Origin: JAPLDP01 sp964628285
Lineage (GTDB): Bacteria > Bacteroidota > Bacteroidia > Bacteroidales > JAGONC01
Assembly: GCA_964628285.1 (NCBI GenBank)
Contig: CAZVNP010000043.1
Coordinates: 1 to 28,066, forward strand
Length of the DNA stretch: 28,066 nt
Reading direction: 5' to 3'
Shown one piece after another: positions 8,399 to 17,031 of this stretch. Below the pieces are notes generated by a model. The model searched no databases, was not told the DNA's origin, and saw only the letters and a program-made list of their open reading frames with translations. Both the position numbers and the translations under genes were made by a program. Within the stretch, counting starts at the first letter, position 1. The number at the start of each line of letters is the position of its first letter.

Positions 8399-11122
8399 TT
8401 ATTTTTCGGTGTTTATTTTTATGATCTTACCCCATCCGGGCAACGGCAGCCACGGCATGCCGGGGAGGTTAAACCCCACAGCGGCGACGCCTAAGGCTAC
8501 ATCCGGACTGGTTTTCAGTTTCAGTTTCAATGTAGTATCATCTACTATCAGATGGACCTCTTCATCATCCTTAAATCCTGCCTGTGAAGCCTCCTCGCTG
8601 TTGACCATGATAAAACGCGCAGGTATCCGTTCCGCTATGGCCGGGCTTTGTGCACTCAGCTCTTCCGACCCGAAGATGCGGTGTGCGGCGACGAGGAGCC
8701 ATTCACCCTGCCGTGGCCGAAATAAAGAGCTTTTCACAGGATAATAGGTAAAACGACGGTCAGAGGTCGTCTCTATCAGCCGCACGCCGGGATTGCCTTC
8801 TTTCAGTGCTCCGGCCGGTTCCTCAAGGTATTTGTTGACAGCCTGTATGGAGTTCCATCCCGGTGTCCAGTAAAAGGCGATGAGCGGTGACGGTGTGTGG
8901 TCACTGTTGCCTTCCATGCTGAAGGCCAGGGGCGAGTCGGTGTCGCCGGGCGGTTTGGGCTCGCTCACGTTAACGGCAGCATGGATGGCCGTGCGGCCAC
9001 TGTAACGCAAAGTCTGCCGCGGTATCTTCTCATTGACGACCCTGAAGGCGGCATCAGGAAAATGTCCCCTGATGGCGGTGAAAACCGGCAGGGCGGACGT
9101 CATGGCGCTAACCACAGAATCGAAGTCAGGCCAGGGCACCTGTTCTTTGTCGTCCCTCACTTTTATCATCTCTCCTATCCAGCGCCAGCTCTCCTGCACA
9201 GGCCCGGTGAGGGGGAAGACCCTGTAGAAACGCTGTGCCCTGCCTTCACTGCTGACGAGGGTGCCCTCCGCCTCGGCGAAGGTGCCGGCAGGCAACAGCA
9301 CATCTGCCTTCCGTGCCGTGGCATTCAACAGATGATCCAGGACGATGACCCGCCCTGCCTTATGCAAAATCCTGCCGACGGTCTTCTCTCCTGCCCTCCT
9401 GAAGAGTTCGTTTTCGAGGATGATCACCGTGACATCCTCACTATTTTGAATGACCTCCGCGGCATCCTCAAGGGTGCCGCCGCCCATCATGCCGAGGCCG
9501 GTGCTGTTGCATTCAGGCAACAGCATGCTCAGATTCACCGTCTTCCCCAGCGATGCCAGCGCCCACGCCACATTGGCCGATGCTTGCAGCAATGCTGCGC
9601 AACCACTGTGTATGCCTGTGACTATCAAAGGATGCCGGGCTTCTTTTAACGCCGTGGCTATGGTCTGAGCCAATTCTGCCGTTTCCTTGTCAGTTTGTTC
9701 GGGTGCGGGTGCCTTCCCGTCCAGGATGTGGGCCACGGCAAAAGCCAGCACCGCGATGTCATCAGGAGCAGCCCTGCAGGTCTCCAAGGCAATGTCGTCG
9801 AGTTTGGTGGGATAAGGTGTGGCGATGAAACAGGGGCTTTTCATATCCTGTATGACATCACGACGGGCCCTGTCATGCCATAACGGGATGCCCATTTCCG
9901 TCACCTTCTCCGAAGGCTTGTTGAGGGCGGCCTGCCGTAACGCCAGCGCCACCATCGGCGCCGTATGGGTGACATCTTCACCCACAATGAAAACCGCGTC
10001 GGCCTGTTCCATTTCTTTAAGTGAAGGCGTATGGGCCGGACCATTGTTTAAAATATGCAGGGCTGTCTTCACCAGGTTAAAATCATTGGCACCAAGGCCA
10101 TGGTAGAAATTCTCCATACCGGTGAGTACCGACAGGGCAAAGTTGGATTCGAGTGAAGCCCGCGGTGATCCGATGCCGATGATTTTCCTGTCATGAACAA
10201 GCGCTTGCTTAAGAACGGTGGTCAGGGTGTCATGATCTGTTTCCTTTAATTTGCCTGTTTTCGTCTCACGGACCATGATCTTTCTCAAGCGCTGTTTATC
10301 ATTGACGAACTCATAGCCGAAGCGGCCCCTGTCGCAAATGAAATATCCGTTCACCCGGCCATGGTACCTGCTGATGATGCGCCGGAGGTAATCATAGCGT
10401 TCTGAGGCTATGATGTTACATCCCACACTGCAGTGCACACACAGCGAAGGGGTATGAGTGAGATCCCATTTCCGTGAGTAATGACTCTTCAGGGTTTTAT
10501 CGGTAAACACGCCGGTAGGACAGACTTCCACAAGATTGCCGCTGAATTCATTCTCCAGGATGCCATCTTCGTACCTGCCAAAGTAAACGCGGTTGTTGGC
10601 GCCGAACACGTCGAAATCTTTTCCGCCGGCATAATCCCTGTAAAAGCGAACGCAACGGTAACACTGTATGCAGCGGTTCATCTCGTGCTGTATGAAGGGG
10701 CCCAGGTACTGGTTGTTATGAGTCCTCTTCCTGAACGTAAAACGCCTGTAATTGTGGCCTGACATCACCGTCATATCCTGGAGATGGCATTCGCCGCCTT
10801 CGTCGCATACGAGGCAGTCATGGGGGTGGTTGGTCATCAGGCCCTCGATGACGGCGGCGCGGAAGGCTTTCACCTCGGGGTCATCCACCGAGATGATCAG
10901 ACCGTCTTTCAACGGCTCCATGCACGCCATGACGATCGTACCCTTCTTATCGTCGGCACTGGCATATTTTTTCACGGCACACAGACGGCAGGCACCGACG
11001 GATCCCAGGGCCGGATGAAAGCAGAAATAAGGCACATCGAGGCCCAGGGCCTGGCAGGCTTCCAGCACATTCGTGCCGGGCTTGACATCATAGTATGTGC
11101 CGTCGATCTGAATCTTTATCAT
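8399..11122 (-). CDS. nuoG: NADH-quinone oxidoreductase subunit G
   Basis: The large Fe-S subunit of complex I, 907 residues from the ATG at 11122. The N-terminal ferredoxin domain has Cys34, 45, 48 and 67 for the [2Fe-2S] cluster N1b. His99 with Cys103, 106 and 112 forms the HxxxC [4Fe-4S] cluster N3. Cys151, 154 and 157 with Cys201 are a further [4Fe-4S] set. Cys228, 231, 235 and 263 give the C-x2-C-x3-C-x27-C pattern of the extra cluster N7 found only in some bacteria. The rest is a molybdopterin oxidoreductase-like domain without a cofactor role. An ATG at 11140 is also in frame, but the 11122 start has a strong GGAGG sequence ahead of it and overlaps the nuoF stop as ATGA. Confidence 0.96.
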   Translation of the reverse strand: MIKIQIDGTYYDVKPGTNVLEACQALGLDVPYFCFHPALGSVGACRLCAVKKYASADDKKGTIVMACMEPLKDGLIISVDDPEVKAFRAAVIEGLMTNHPHDCLVCDEGGECHLQDMTVMSGHNYRRFTFRKRTHNNQYLGPFIQHEMNRCIQCYRCVRFYRDYAGGKDFDVFGANNRVYFGRYEDGILENEFSGNLVEVCPTGVFTDKTLKSHYSRKWDLTHTPSLCVHCSVGCNIIASERYDYLRRIISRYHGRVNGYFICDRGRFGYEFVNDKQRLRKIMVRETKTGKLKETDHDTLTTVLKQALVHDRKIIGIGSPRASLESNFALSVLTGMENFYHGLGANDFNLVKTALHILNNGPAHTPSLKEMEQADAVFIVGEDVTHTAPMVALALRQAALNKPSEKVTEMGIPLWHDRARRDVIQDMKSPCFIATPYPTKLDDIALETCRAAPDDIAVLAFAVAHILDGKAPAPEQTDKETAELAQTIATALKEARHPLIVTGIHSGCAALLQASANVAWALASLGKTVNLSMLLPECNSTGLGMMGGGTLEDAAEVIQNSEDVTVIILENELFRRAGEKTVGRILHKAGRVIVLDHLLNATARKADVLLPAGTFAEAEGTLVSSEGRAQRFYRVFPLTGPVQESWRWIGEMIKVRDDKEQVPWPDFDSVVSAMTSALPVFTAIRGHFPDAAFRVVNEKIPRQTLRYSGRTAIHAAVNVSEPKPPGDTDSPLAFSMEGNSDHTPSPLIAFYWTPGWNSIQAVNKYLEEPAGALKEGNPGVRLIETTSDRRFTYYPVKSSLFRPRQGEWLLVAAHRIFGSEELSAQSPAIAERIPARFIMVNSEEASQAGFKDDEEVHLIVDDTTLKLKLKTSPDVALGVAAVGFNLPGMPWLPLPGWGKIIKINTEK

Positions 11123-12399
11123 GGTTTCCTCCAGGGGCATCGTTTTTCGTTAATGTGCCTTTCAAAATCCTCACGAAAATATTTGAGTCCGCTTTGCAAC
11201 GGTTCCATGGCGCCGGGGGCGAGTGGACAGAAGGTGTTTCCGGGGCCGCAATACCAGGTATGGAACTGCAGTATATCCAGGTCACCGGGTTGTCCTTTTC
11301 CCTGTTCCAATGAAAGTAATATCTTTTCAACCCAGGGTAGTCCTTCGCGGCAGGGTGTGCACCATCCGCAGCTCTCCGAGGCGAAGAAACGCTCGAGGTT
11401 GTGTACGAAAGCGACAGGGCATGTCCTGTCGTCGAGGATGATCATGGTGCCGGTGCCCAGACGGCTTCCCACGGTGGTAAGGGATTTGAAGTCCATCCTG
11501 GTGTCAAGGTGGTCGGCGGTGATGAAATCGGTTGAGGCGCCGCCGGGGAGTGCTCCTCTGAAGCTATAGCCTTCGGCCATGCCGCCGGCATGTTCCATGA
11601 GCAGCTCACGGACGGTGGTGCCCATGGGCAGCTCCCAGAGGCCGGGCTTCCTGACATGGCCGCTTACGCCGTACAGTTTGGTGCCGCCCTCGTCGCTAAG
11701 GCTCAGACCCAGGAACCAGTCGGCGCCCTTTTCAATGATATGGGCAGGCCATGACAGTGTCTCAACGTTATTCACATTGCTGGGCTTGCCGAAGAGACCG
11801 CTGGCAGGCGGGAAAGGAGGCTTGGCACGGGGCAGGCCCCTCCTACCTTCCAGGGAGCTGAGCAGGGCTGTTTCTTCACCGCAGATATAACGGCCGGCAC
11901 TGATGTGGACATGGACATCCAGGCTGAAGCCCGAGCCCAGTATGTTCTTTCCCAGGAAGCCGGCATCGTAGGCCTCAGCGATGGCCTTGCGCACGGTGTT
12001 TGCTGACTGCTTGTATGCCCAGCGTATGAAGACATAGGCGATCTCGGCCTGGATGGCATAAGCCGCCACGATAATGCCGGCGAGCATCTGATGAGGGTTG
12101 CCTTCAAGAAGATAACGGTCCTTGAAGGTCCCCGGTTCCATCTCGTCGGCATTGCAGATGAGGTAATGTAACGGAGCGGCATCACTTTTCCCGGGCATGA
12201 AACCCCACTTCACGCCGGCAGGAAAACCGGCGCCACCCCTGCCCATAAGCCTGGCTTTCTTAACCTCGGCAATGACCTCCTCCGGTGTCATCCGCTTCAG
12301 CGCCTTGCGCACACCGGCATAGCCCCCGGTGCGTTCATATTCTCTGAACGTCATCGGCGGCTGCCCCGGTTTGATGTATTGCGTGAGCGGTGTTTCCAT
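11119..12399 (-). CDS. nuoF: NADH-quinone oxidoreductase subunit F (NADH/FMN-binding)
   Basis: The 51-kDa type subunit, 426 residues, where NADH is oxidised. GRGGAGFPAG at 53-62 is the NADH-binding glycine-rich loop, and the GEETALLSSLEG region near 174-186 belongs to the FMN site. Cys344, 347 and 350 (CGWCTPC) with Cys391 bind the [4Fe-4S] cluster N3 of this subunit. It starts 6 bp after nuoE and its stop overlaps nuoG. Its presence shows that this complex uses NADH, unlike the 11-subunit complexes lacking NuoEFG that are found in many gut Bacteroides. Confidence 0.97.
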   Translation of the reverse strand: METPLTQYIKPGQPPMTFREYERTGGYAGVRKALKRMTPEEVIAEVKKARLMGRGGAGFPAGVKWGFMPGKSDAAPLHYLICNADEMEPGTFKDRYLLEGNPHQMLAGIIVAAYAIQAEIAYVFIRWAYKQSANTVRKAIAEAYDAGFLGKNILGSGFSLDVHVHISAGRYICGEETALLSSLEGRRGLPRAKPPFPPASGLFGKPSNVNNVETLSWPAHIIEKGADWFLGLSLSDEGGTKLYGVSGHVRKPGLWELPMGTTVRELLMEHAGGMAEGYSFRGALPGGASTDFITADHLDTRMDFKSLTTVGSRLGTGTMIILDDRTCPVAFVHNLERFFASESCGWCTPCREGLPWVEKILLSLEQGKGQPGDLDILQFHTWYCGPGNTFCPLAPGAMEPLQSGLKYFREDFERHINEKRCPWRKP

Positions 12400-12405
12400 G
12401 CTGTT

Positions 12406-12870
12406 TCAGTCATAGTTTTGTAACAGTTCATCGATGCCGGCGGGCGTGATGTCGGCAAACAGGTCATCGTTGATCATGATGGCCGGTGCGTGATCGCATA
12501 CCCCCAGGCAGGTGACGGGCAGCAGGGTGAATTTACCGTCAGGGGTGGTCTCACCGAAGCGTATGCCCAATTTCTCAGAGATATGATCATAAACCGATTC
12601 ATAACCCATGATCATGCAGCTCACACTGTCACAGACAAGGATGATATTTCTCCCTGTGGGCCGCCGGTATATCCTGGTGTAAAAAGAAGCGATGCTGTCG
12701 ACCTCATTGTCGTGCATATCGAGAATGACGGCCACGTCGTGGACGGTCTCATCGGAGACCCATCCGCGGTGGCGCTGCACGATCATCAGGGCGTCGATGC
12801 AGGCAGCCTGAGGGTAAGGATAGAGCCTGGTCTCATCCAGTATTTCCTGTCTCTCTTCGTCCGTCAGCAT
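12406..12870 (-). CDS. nuoE: NADH-quinone oxidoreductase subunit E ([2Fe-2S])
   Basis: The 24-kDa type thioredoxin-like subunit, 154 residues. Cys80, Cys85, Cys121 and Cys125 provide the C-x4-C...C-x3-C ligands of the [2Fe-2S] cluster N1a. It works with NuoF as the NADH dehydrogenase tip of the peripheral arm. It follows nuoCD by 50 bp and precedes nuoF by 6 bp. The length and motif spacing are normal. Confidence 0.96.
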   Translation of the reverse strand: MLTDEERQEILDETRLYPYPQAACIDALMIVQRHRGWVSDETVHDVAVILDMHDNEVDSIASFYTRIYRRPTGRNIILVCDSVSCMIMGYESVYDHISEKLGIRFGETTPDGKFTLLPVTCLGVCDHAPAIMINDDLFADITPAGIDELLQNYD

Positions 12871-12920
12871 GCTATATTCTGTCGTTTATGTTCATTTTTT
12901 CTTTCATCTTTATCCCCTGC

Positions 12921-14672
12921 TCACCTGTCGAGGTCAGCCAGCACAAAATCGAGTGCACCCAGTATCGACAGCAGGTCGGGGATGGTGTAACCCCTGCTGA
13001 TGTATGGTATCATCTGTATGTGCGGGAAAGAAGGCGTCCTGATCCGCGAGCGATAGGCCGACGAGCCGCCGTCGCTGACTAAGTAATAGCCGTTGCTTCC
13101 CTTGGCCGCTTCGATGGGTATCATAGCTTCACCCGGCGGTATCACGGGTCCCCAGGTGACGCTCAGAAAGTGTGTGATCAGCGTTTCGATATCATGCATG
13201 GTCCTCTCCTTGCGTGGGGGTGTCGCCAGGGGATGATCGCTTTTATAAGGTCCCGCAGGCATGTTGTGCAGGCACTGGCTGATGATGCGCAGGCTCTGGC
13301 GCATCTCCTCCATGCGCACCAGCGCCCGGTCGTAACAATCGCCGTTTTTACCCAGGGGGATGTCGAACTCAAATTGTTCGATGCCCGAATAGGGTCTTTT
13401 CTTGCGGTAGTCCCAGTTGAAGCCTGTGGCACGGAGGCCGGGGCCGGTGACACCCCACTCGATGGCTTCCTGTGTGGTATAGACGCCAATGCCGATCGTT
13501 CTTTCTTTGAATATCCTGTTTTTTATCACCATTCTGTCGAACTCCCTGAGGCGCCGTGGCATGTAATCCAGGAATTCCTGAACCATCTTATCCCATCCTT
13601 TGGGCAGGTCGTGTGCCACGCCGCCTATCCTGAACCAGGAGGGATGCATGCGGCCGCCGGTGATGGCCGAGGTGATGTCGAAGATACGTTCCCTGTCGTT
13701 AAAGGTGAAGAACACCGGCGACATCTGTCCCAGATCCTGGGCATAAGTGCCGAGCCAGACGAGATGACTCGCGATGCGGAAGAGCTCGCTGAGCATGAGG
13801 CGTATGACGTTGGCGCGGTCGGGAACCTGAATGCCGGCCAGCTTCTCCACGGAGAGGAGGTATGCCAGGTTGTTCAGCACCCCACCCAGGTAGTCGATGC
13901 GGTCGGTATAAGGTATGTATGTATGCCATGACTGACGCTCGCCCATTTTCTCGGCGCCACGGTGATGGAAGCCAATGTCGGGAACAATGTCGACGATGTC
14001 TTCGCCGTCGAGCTGCAGCACCAGCCGCAGCAGACCATGGGTGCCGGGGTGCTGCGGACCCAGGTTGAGGAACATGAAATCGGTGTCCTCGCTTTTGCGT
14101 TTCAGGCCCCAGTCCTCAGGCCTGAAATGAAGGTAGAACTCCTCCTCCTCACGTCTCCTGTCATCCATGCTGAAAGGTCCCATCTCGGTGGCGCGGGTGG
14201 GATGCTCTTTACGCAGGGGATGACCCTTCCATGTCCGTGGCATCAGCAGACGCCGCAGGTCGGGATGGCCGGTGAAGGTGATGCCGAACATGTCGTACAC
14301 CTCCCTCTCGTACCAGTTGGCCATGGGCCAGATATCGGTGATGGTGGGCGTGGAGGGATACTCGCCGCTGAGGGCGGCCTTGATGCGTATATCTTCATTA
14401 CGCTCAAAGGAGGTCAGATGGTAAACGACGGTGAAGTCGGAGGCCGGTTCATCATGACGGTGCTGACGGCGCCGTTCGTCAATGGCGGTGAGGTCGTAAA
14501 GCAGGGTGAAGGGCCGGGATATGTCATGCTTGAGATAACGCAACAGGTCAGCGACCCGGTCTTTATCTGCCCACAGGGTGGAGATGCCGTCGGCGGTGGG
14601 TTGCTGCCACAGACCGGCAGATGTGCCAAAGCGGGCATTCAAAGCTGAGATGACCGGTGTATCTTCAATCAT
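12921..14672 (-). CDS. nuoCD: NADH-quinone oxidoreductase subunits C and D, fused
   Basis: A single frame of 583 residues carrying both peripheral subunits. Residues 1-160 are the NuoC (30-kDa) domain with the YEREVYDMFGI and RRLLMPRTWKGHPLRKEHP-type blocks. A charged linker runs to about 195, and residues 195-583 are the NuoD (49-kDa) domain, opening with LGPQHPGTHG and ending in a typical FVLADLDR. NuoD forms the quinone site with NuoB. The fusion is also seen in E. coli and several Bacteroidota. The ATG at 14672 is preferred to a TTG three codons upstream. A 92-bp gap separates it from nuoB, in which I see no clear feature. Confidence 0.96.
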   Translation of the reverse strand: MIEDTPVISALNARFGTSAGLWQQPTADGISTLWADKDRVADLLRYLKHDISRPFTLLYDLTAIDERRRQHRHDEPASDFTVVYHLTSFERNEDIRIKAALSGEYPSTPTITDIWPMANWYEREVYDMFGITFTGHPDLRRLLMPRTWKGHPLRKEHPTRATEMGPFSMDDRRREEEEFYLHFRPEDWGLKRKSEDTDFMFLNLGPQHPGTHGLLRLVLQLDGEDIVDIVPDIGFHHRGAEKMGERQSWHTYIPYTDRIDYLGGVLNNLAYLLSVEKLAGIQVPDRANVIRLMLSELFRIASHLVWLGTYAQDLGQMSPVFFTFNDRERIFDITSAITGGRMHPSWFRIGGVAHDLPKGWDKMVQEFLDYMPRRLREFDRMVIKNRIFKERTIGIGVYTTQEAIEWGVTGPGLRATGFNWDYRKKRPYSGIEQFEFDIPLGKNGDCYDRALVRMEEMRQSLRIISQCLHNMPAGPYKSDHPLATPPRKERTMHDIETLITHFLSVTWGPVIPPGEAMIPIEAAKGSNGYYLVSDGGSSAYRSRIRTPSFPHIQMIPYISRGYTIPDLLSILGALDFVLADLDR

Positions 14673-14764
14673 TGCTGACAATTGGCTGTCGGTGTTATCC
14701 CTAAAATATTTTTAATCCCGGTCTGACCGGCTATTCTCTGTCCTTACCGGGTTATAATATCGTT

Positions 14765-15400
14765 TCAGACTTCATCCATGGGCCTCAACCTGCCCATCTT
14801 ACTGCGTTCTGCCATCTTAAGGTCTCTCATGCTGCCTTTCTCCGGTTGTGTGATGCCCTGGGGGCCTATCATCCAGCTCAGGGGTCTTTTTTGTTTGCCC
14901 ACGACGCCGCGCAGCAATATCAGGCCTTCGAGGAAGGCGTCGGGACGTGGCGGGCAACCCGAGACATAGACATCCACGGGGAGAAACTTGTCGACGCCCT
15001 GCACCACGCTGTAGATATCGTACATGCCGCCGGAGTTGGCGCATGATCCCATCGAGATGACCCACCGCGGCTCCATCATCTGATCATGCAGCCGCTTGAT
15101 GACCGGGGCCATCTTGATGAAGACGGTGCCGGCAATGACCATCATGTCGGCTTCACGCGGTGTCCCCCTGATGACCTCGCCACCGAAGCGTGCGATGTCG
15201 TAACGGCTGGTGATGGAGGTGGCCATCTCGACAAAACAACAGGAGAGGCCGAAGGCGAAAGGCCAGATGGAGTTCTTACGGCCCCAGGCGATCATGTCAT
15301 CGAGGCGGGTGAGGAGGACAGAACGCTGTACCGCCATGTCGATGAGGGGTACATCCGTCATCATGTACGATTCATCCGCTTTATGTACCGTCCATTTCAT
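14765..15400 (-). CDS. nuoB: NADH-quinone oxidoreductase subunit B (cluster N2)
   Basis: The 20-kDa type subunit, 211 residues, holding the terminal [4Fe-4S] cluster N2 that reduces quinone. The tandem Cys54-Cys55 (SCCFVEMA), Cys120 (MGSCANSGG) and Cys149 (GCPPRPDA) are the four ligands. The start ATG overlaps the nuoA stop by 4 bp. The C-terminus is about 30 residues longer than the shortest family members and is basic. The length is within the usual range for Bacteroidota. Confidence 0.97.
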   Translation of the reverse strand: MKWTVHKADESYMMTDVPLIDMAVQRSVLLTRLDDMIAWGRKNSIWPFAFGLSCCFVEMATSITSRYDIARFGGEVIRGTPREADMMVIAGTVFIKMAPVIKRLHDQMMEPRWVISMGSCANSGGMYDIYSVVQGVDKFLPVDVYVSGCPPRPDAFLEGLILLRGVVGKQKRPLSWMIGPQGITQPEKGSMRDLKMAERSKMGRLRPMDEV

Positions 15401-15807
15401 CTGTGTCGTTTTGAATATTTCAATATCTTTCTCCCCTGCGGGCCGAAGTCGAGTGCCCCGGTGCTGATCTCATACACCAGCACCACCACCAGTATTCCTA
15501 TGAAGACCATGACGCCGAGGTACCCGGGCAGGCCGAGTTCGCGGAACGACACGGCCCAGGCGATGATGAACGCCGCATCCAGGTCGAAAATGACAAAAAA
15601 CATCGCGATAAGGTAGAAATGTGAGGAAAAGCGCAGACGGGCGTTGCCGGTGGGCGGGATACCCGACTCATAAGGCTCACCGGTGTATTTACCGCTGTGG
15701 TGCTCACCAATGACATACGATAATCCGATCATCCCTCCGGCAACTATAACCACAAGTCCGGCATAAACAAGGAAAGGCCAGAAAACAATGGTCAGATTTG
15801 TGAGCAT
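15397..15807 (-). CDS. nuoA: NADH-quinone oxidoreductase subunit A
   Basis: A complex I membrane subunit with three helices, 136 residues from ATG 15807 (a GTG two codons upstream, at 15813, is an alternative). The conserved first-loop block YESGIPPTGNARLRF and the acidic second helix FVIFDLDAAFIIAWAV are both present; that loop sits near the quinone site. It is the first gene of the operon and overlaps nuoB by 4 bp, so the nuo promoter should lie in the 15808-15960 region. No sharp -33/-7 pair stands out there. Confidence 0.95.
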   Translation of the reverse strand: MLTNLTIVFWPFLVYAGLVVIVAGGMIGLSYVIGEHHSGKYTGEPYESGIPPTGNARLRFSSHFYLIAMFFVIFDLDAAFIIAWAVSFRELGLPGYLGVMVFIGILVVVLVYEISTGALDFGPQGRKILKYSKRHR

Positions 15808-15927
15808 ATACACCGTGTATGGTTGTTTCTTATTTTATAACCGGATAAAAAACGCCTTCAGTTGAACGTGTCAGGAATAATATGATAAATATACCAAATT
15901 CTTATTCGGTATTAATGTCTTAAACGG

Positions 15928-15945
15928 CCATTTTGTTCAAAATGG
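15928..15945. promoter_or_regulatory. 18-bp palindrome upstream of nuoA (operator or hairpin)
   Basis: CCATTTTG and CAAAATGG are perfect inverted arms around a 2-base centre, about 120 bp upstream of the nuoA start in a non-coding stretch. On the + strand it is followed by GGGAA and a run of eight Ts, so it could also act as a terminator for + strand reading. As a compact dyad upstream of the complex I operon it could be a regulator-binding site. Neither role can be proven from the sequence. Confidence 0.4.
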
Positions 15946-15983
15946 GGGAATTTTTTTTGATTATGGCATGGGATATTCAGTTG

Positions 15984-16023
15984 GCAGGTCTGCAGGTCTG
16001 CGGGTCTGCAGGTCTTCGGGTTA
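15984..16023. repeat. Tandem octamer array (gcaggtct), five units
   Basis: Five head-to-tail 8-mers of consensus GCAGGTCT (units at 15984, 15992, 16000, 16008 and 16016), the third and last diverged. It lies between nuoA and the racemase fragment. Similar 7-8 bp arrays with different sequences occur at 18675, 24093 and 24153. Confidence 0.75.
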
Positions 16024-16058
16024 ACTCTATTCAGGCATCTTCTACCTGCAACCTGCAA

Positions 16059-16223
16059 CTACCTCGTCACCCTTTTCTCAATGTACTTCGAATTGATGAT
16101 GCGCAGGGCGCCCATGTAATCCATTTTGAATTCGAGGAGGTTACCCATTTTATAATATTTCTTTTTATTTTCTCCCAGATTCATGACCGGCATATCCGAG
16201 CTAGCACCGATAAAACGGGATGG
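16059..16223 (-). pseudogene. C-terminal fragment of an alanine/ornithine racemase-like PLP enzyme
   Basis: About 54 codons on the minus strand read FIGASSDM, then NLGENKK, then LEFKMDYMGALR and a terminal KYIEKRV before a TAG. This matches the C-terminal beta-domain of the fold-III PLP racemase family that includes alanine and ornithine racemases. The GxSSDM and DYxxxLR blocks are characteristic in my recollection of that family. Upstream the frame is closed by a TGA, and the N-terminal barrel with the PLP lysine is absent. It is therefore a relic, not a functional gene. Another short open stretch in the same direction (about 16305-16212) may be a shifted piece of the same or a different gene. 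Confidence 0.55.
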
Positions 16224-16305
16224 TCATCGAGGAGCCCTCAGAAACAAAGGGGATGTTGCGTTCAAATTTGGCTTCGATAAAATAAGGAAAGTTGCCGGGG
16301 TAAAA

Positions 16306-16647
16306 TTAATCATTAAAAACAGCCCTAAAATAAAGCAGCGCGCCATTTTTAAGATTATAAGCGGTAAACCGGAAACCATTCATCGCAAAGAGTTCTTTCA
16401 ATTGGTTCTCCGAAAACAGCTTTCCATGGATCGTGCTTCCTTTCAGATTTCTCTCCGGAACAGGAATGCTGCAGATGAAGGCACCCCGGTTCCTGAGTAC
16501 TCTTTTTATTTCTTCAATCACACGGTTCAGATCACCAAAGAAATTCAAGGAGAGATTGCAGATAAGCAACCGGGGTACCGTCATGATGACCTGGTGAAGA
16601 TCATCATGGAGTATGATGCATGGGCCGAAAAAAATCGTTAAAAACAA
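16306..16647 (-). pseudogene. C-terminal part of a class I SAM-dependent methyltransferase
   Basis: The 113-codon frame contains LLICNLSLNFFGDL, resembling motif IV with its following helix, then KRVLRNRGAFICSIPVPER, the usual strand-5 and loop region, and a terminal NGALLYF strand. The N-terminal half of the fold with the glycine-rich SAM loop is missing, and the first codons do not resemble the family, so the gene is cut at about 16610-16640. The break lies some 40 bp from the first 185-bp repeat (16682). The missing part is not found on the far side of the second repeat. A TTG is the only start near the 5' end. Confidence 0.55.
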
Positions 16648-16681
16648 TCCCGATAAGCCCCCCTATATAATCCTAGACATC

Positions 16682-16866
16682 AATCACGGGTATGTACCCC
16701 AGGGCAGGTTGAGCCTGCGAAATGCCGCTTCAGCGGTACCCTGGACCCAATTTCCGCCCCAAGGGGCGGGGTATCATACCCTCCGCCTCCGGTCCCGCCA
16801 CAGGCGGGATTCAACTTACAAATTTTAATTCACTACGTTCTTAAAATTTGAGTTTCACAAATAAAA
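16682..16866. repeat. 185-bp structured direct repeat, copy A
   Basis: The sequence is repeated at 18304-18488 with only two differences (G/A and C/T) over 185 bases. Its GC-rich half carries several nested hairpins: CCAGGG...CCCTGG, CGCCCC-AA-GGGGCG, GGGTAT-C-ATACCC and CCCGCC-ACA-GGCGGG. An AT-rich part then has AAATTTTAA facing TTAAAATTT. No protein is encoded. The form suggests a non-autonomous mobile or REP-like element. The two copies enclose one glycosyltransferase gene. Confidence 0.9.
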
Positions 16867-17031
16867 CATGGTTCAGTATAAATCTGAAACCGTGATCCCA
16901 TCCAAATAAGTATCTTAATTCAGTTCCTTTGCCGGATAAAATTATTTCATAAGTTTGCCCATAATATAACCTTTGGCCGGTAAATATGTAGATCGGCTTA
17001 CTTAATTGTTAGGCAACAGGTATTTTATTTT
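16867..17031. other. Intergenic region upstream of the GT87 gene
   Basis: 165 bases between repeat copy A and the glycosyltransferase start. A TAACCTTTGG near 16968-16977 resembles the Bacteroidota -7 box TAnnTTTG with one extra base, so promoter evidence is weak. On the minus strand about 50 codons are open across this stretch and into the repeat, but no family is recognised and no start is evident, so no gene is called. Confidence 0.4.

Noticed and set aside
8897..9649. 250-codon open frame on the + strand opposite nuoG
   Set aside because: Shadow frame of nuoG; composition is unlike a real protein.
13170..13931. 253-codon open frame on the + strand opposite nuoCD
   Set aside because: Shadow of the NuoD domain; there is no promoter, ribosome site or family match.
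16867..17000. About 50 open codons on the minus strand between repeat A and the GT87 start
   Set aside because: There is no start codon with context and no recognisable family, and the length is within chance for AT-rich DNA.
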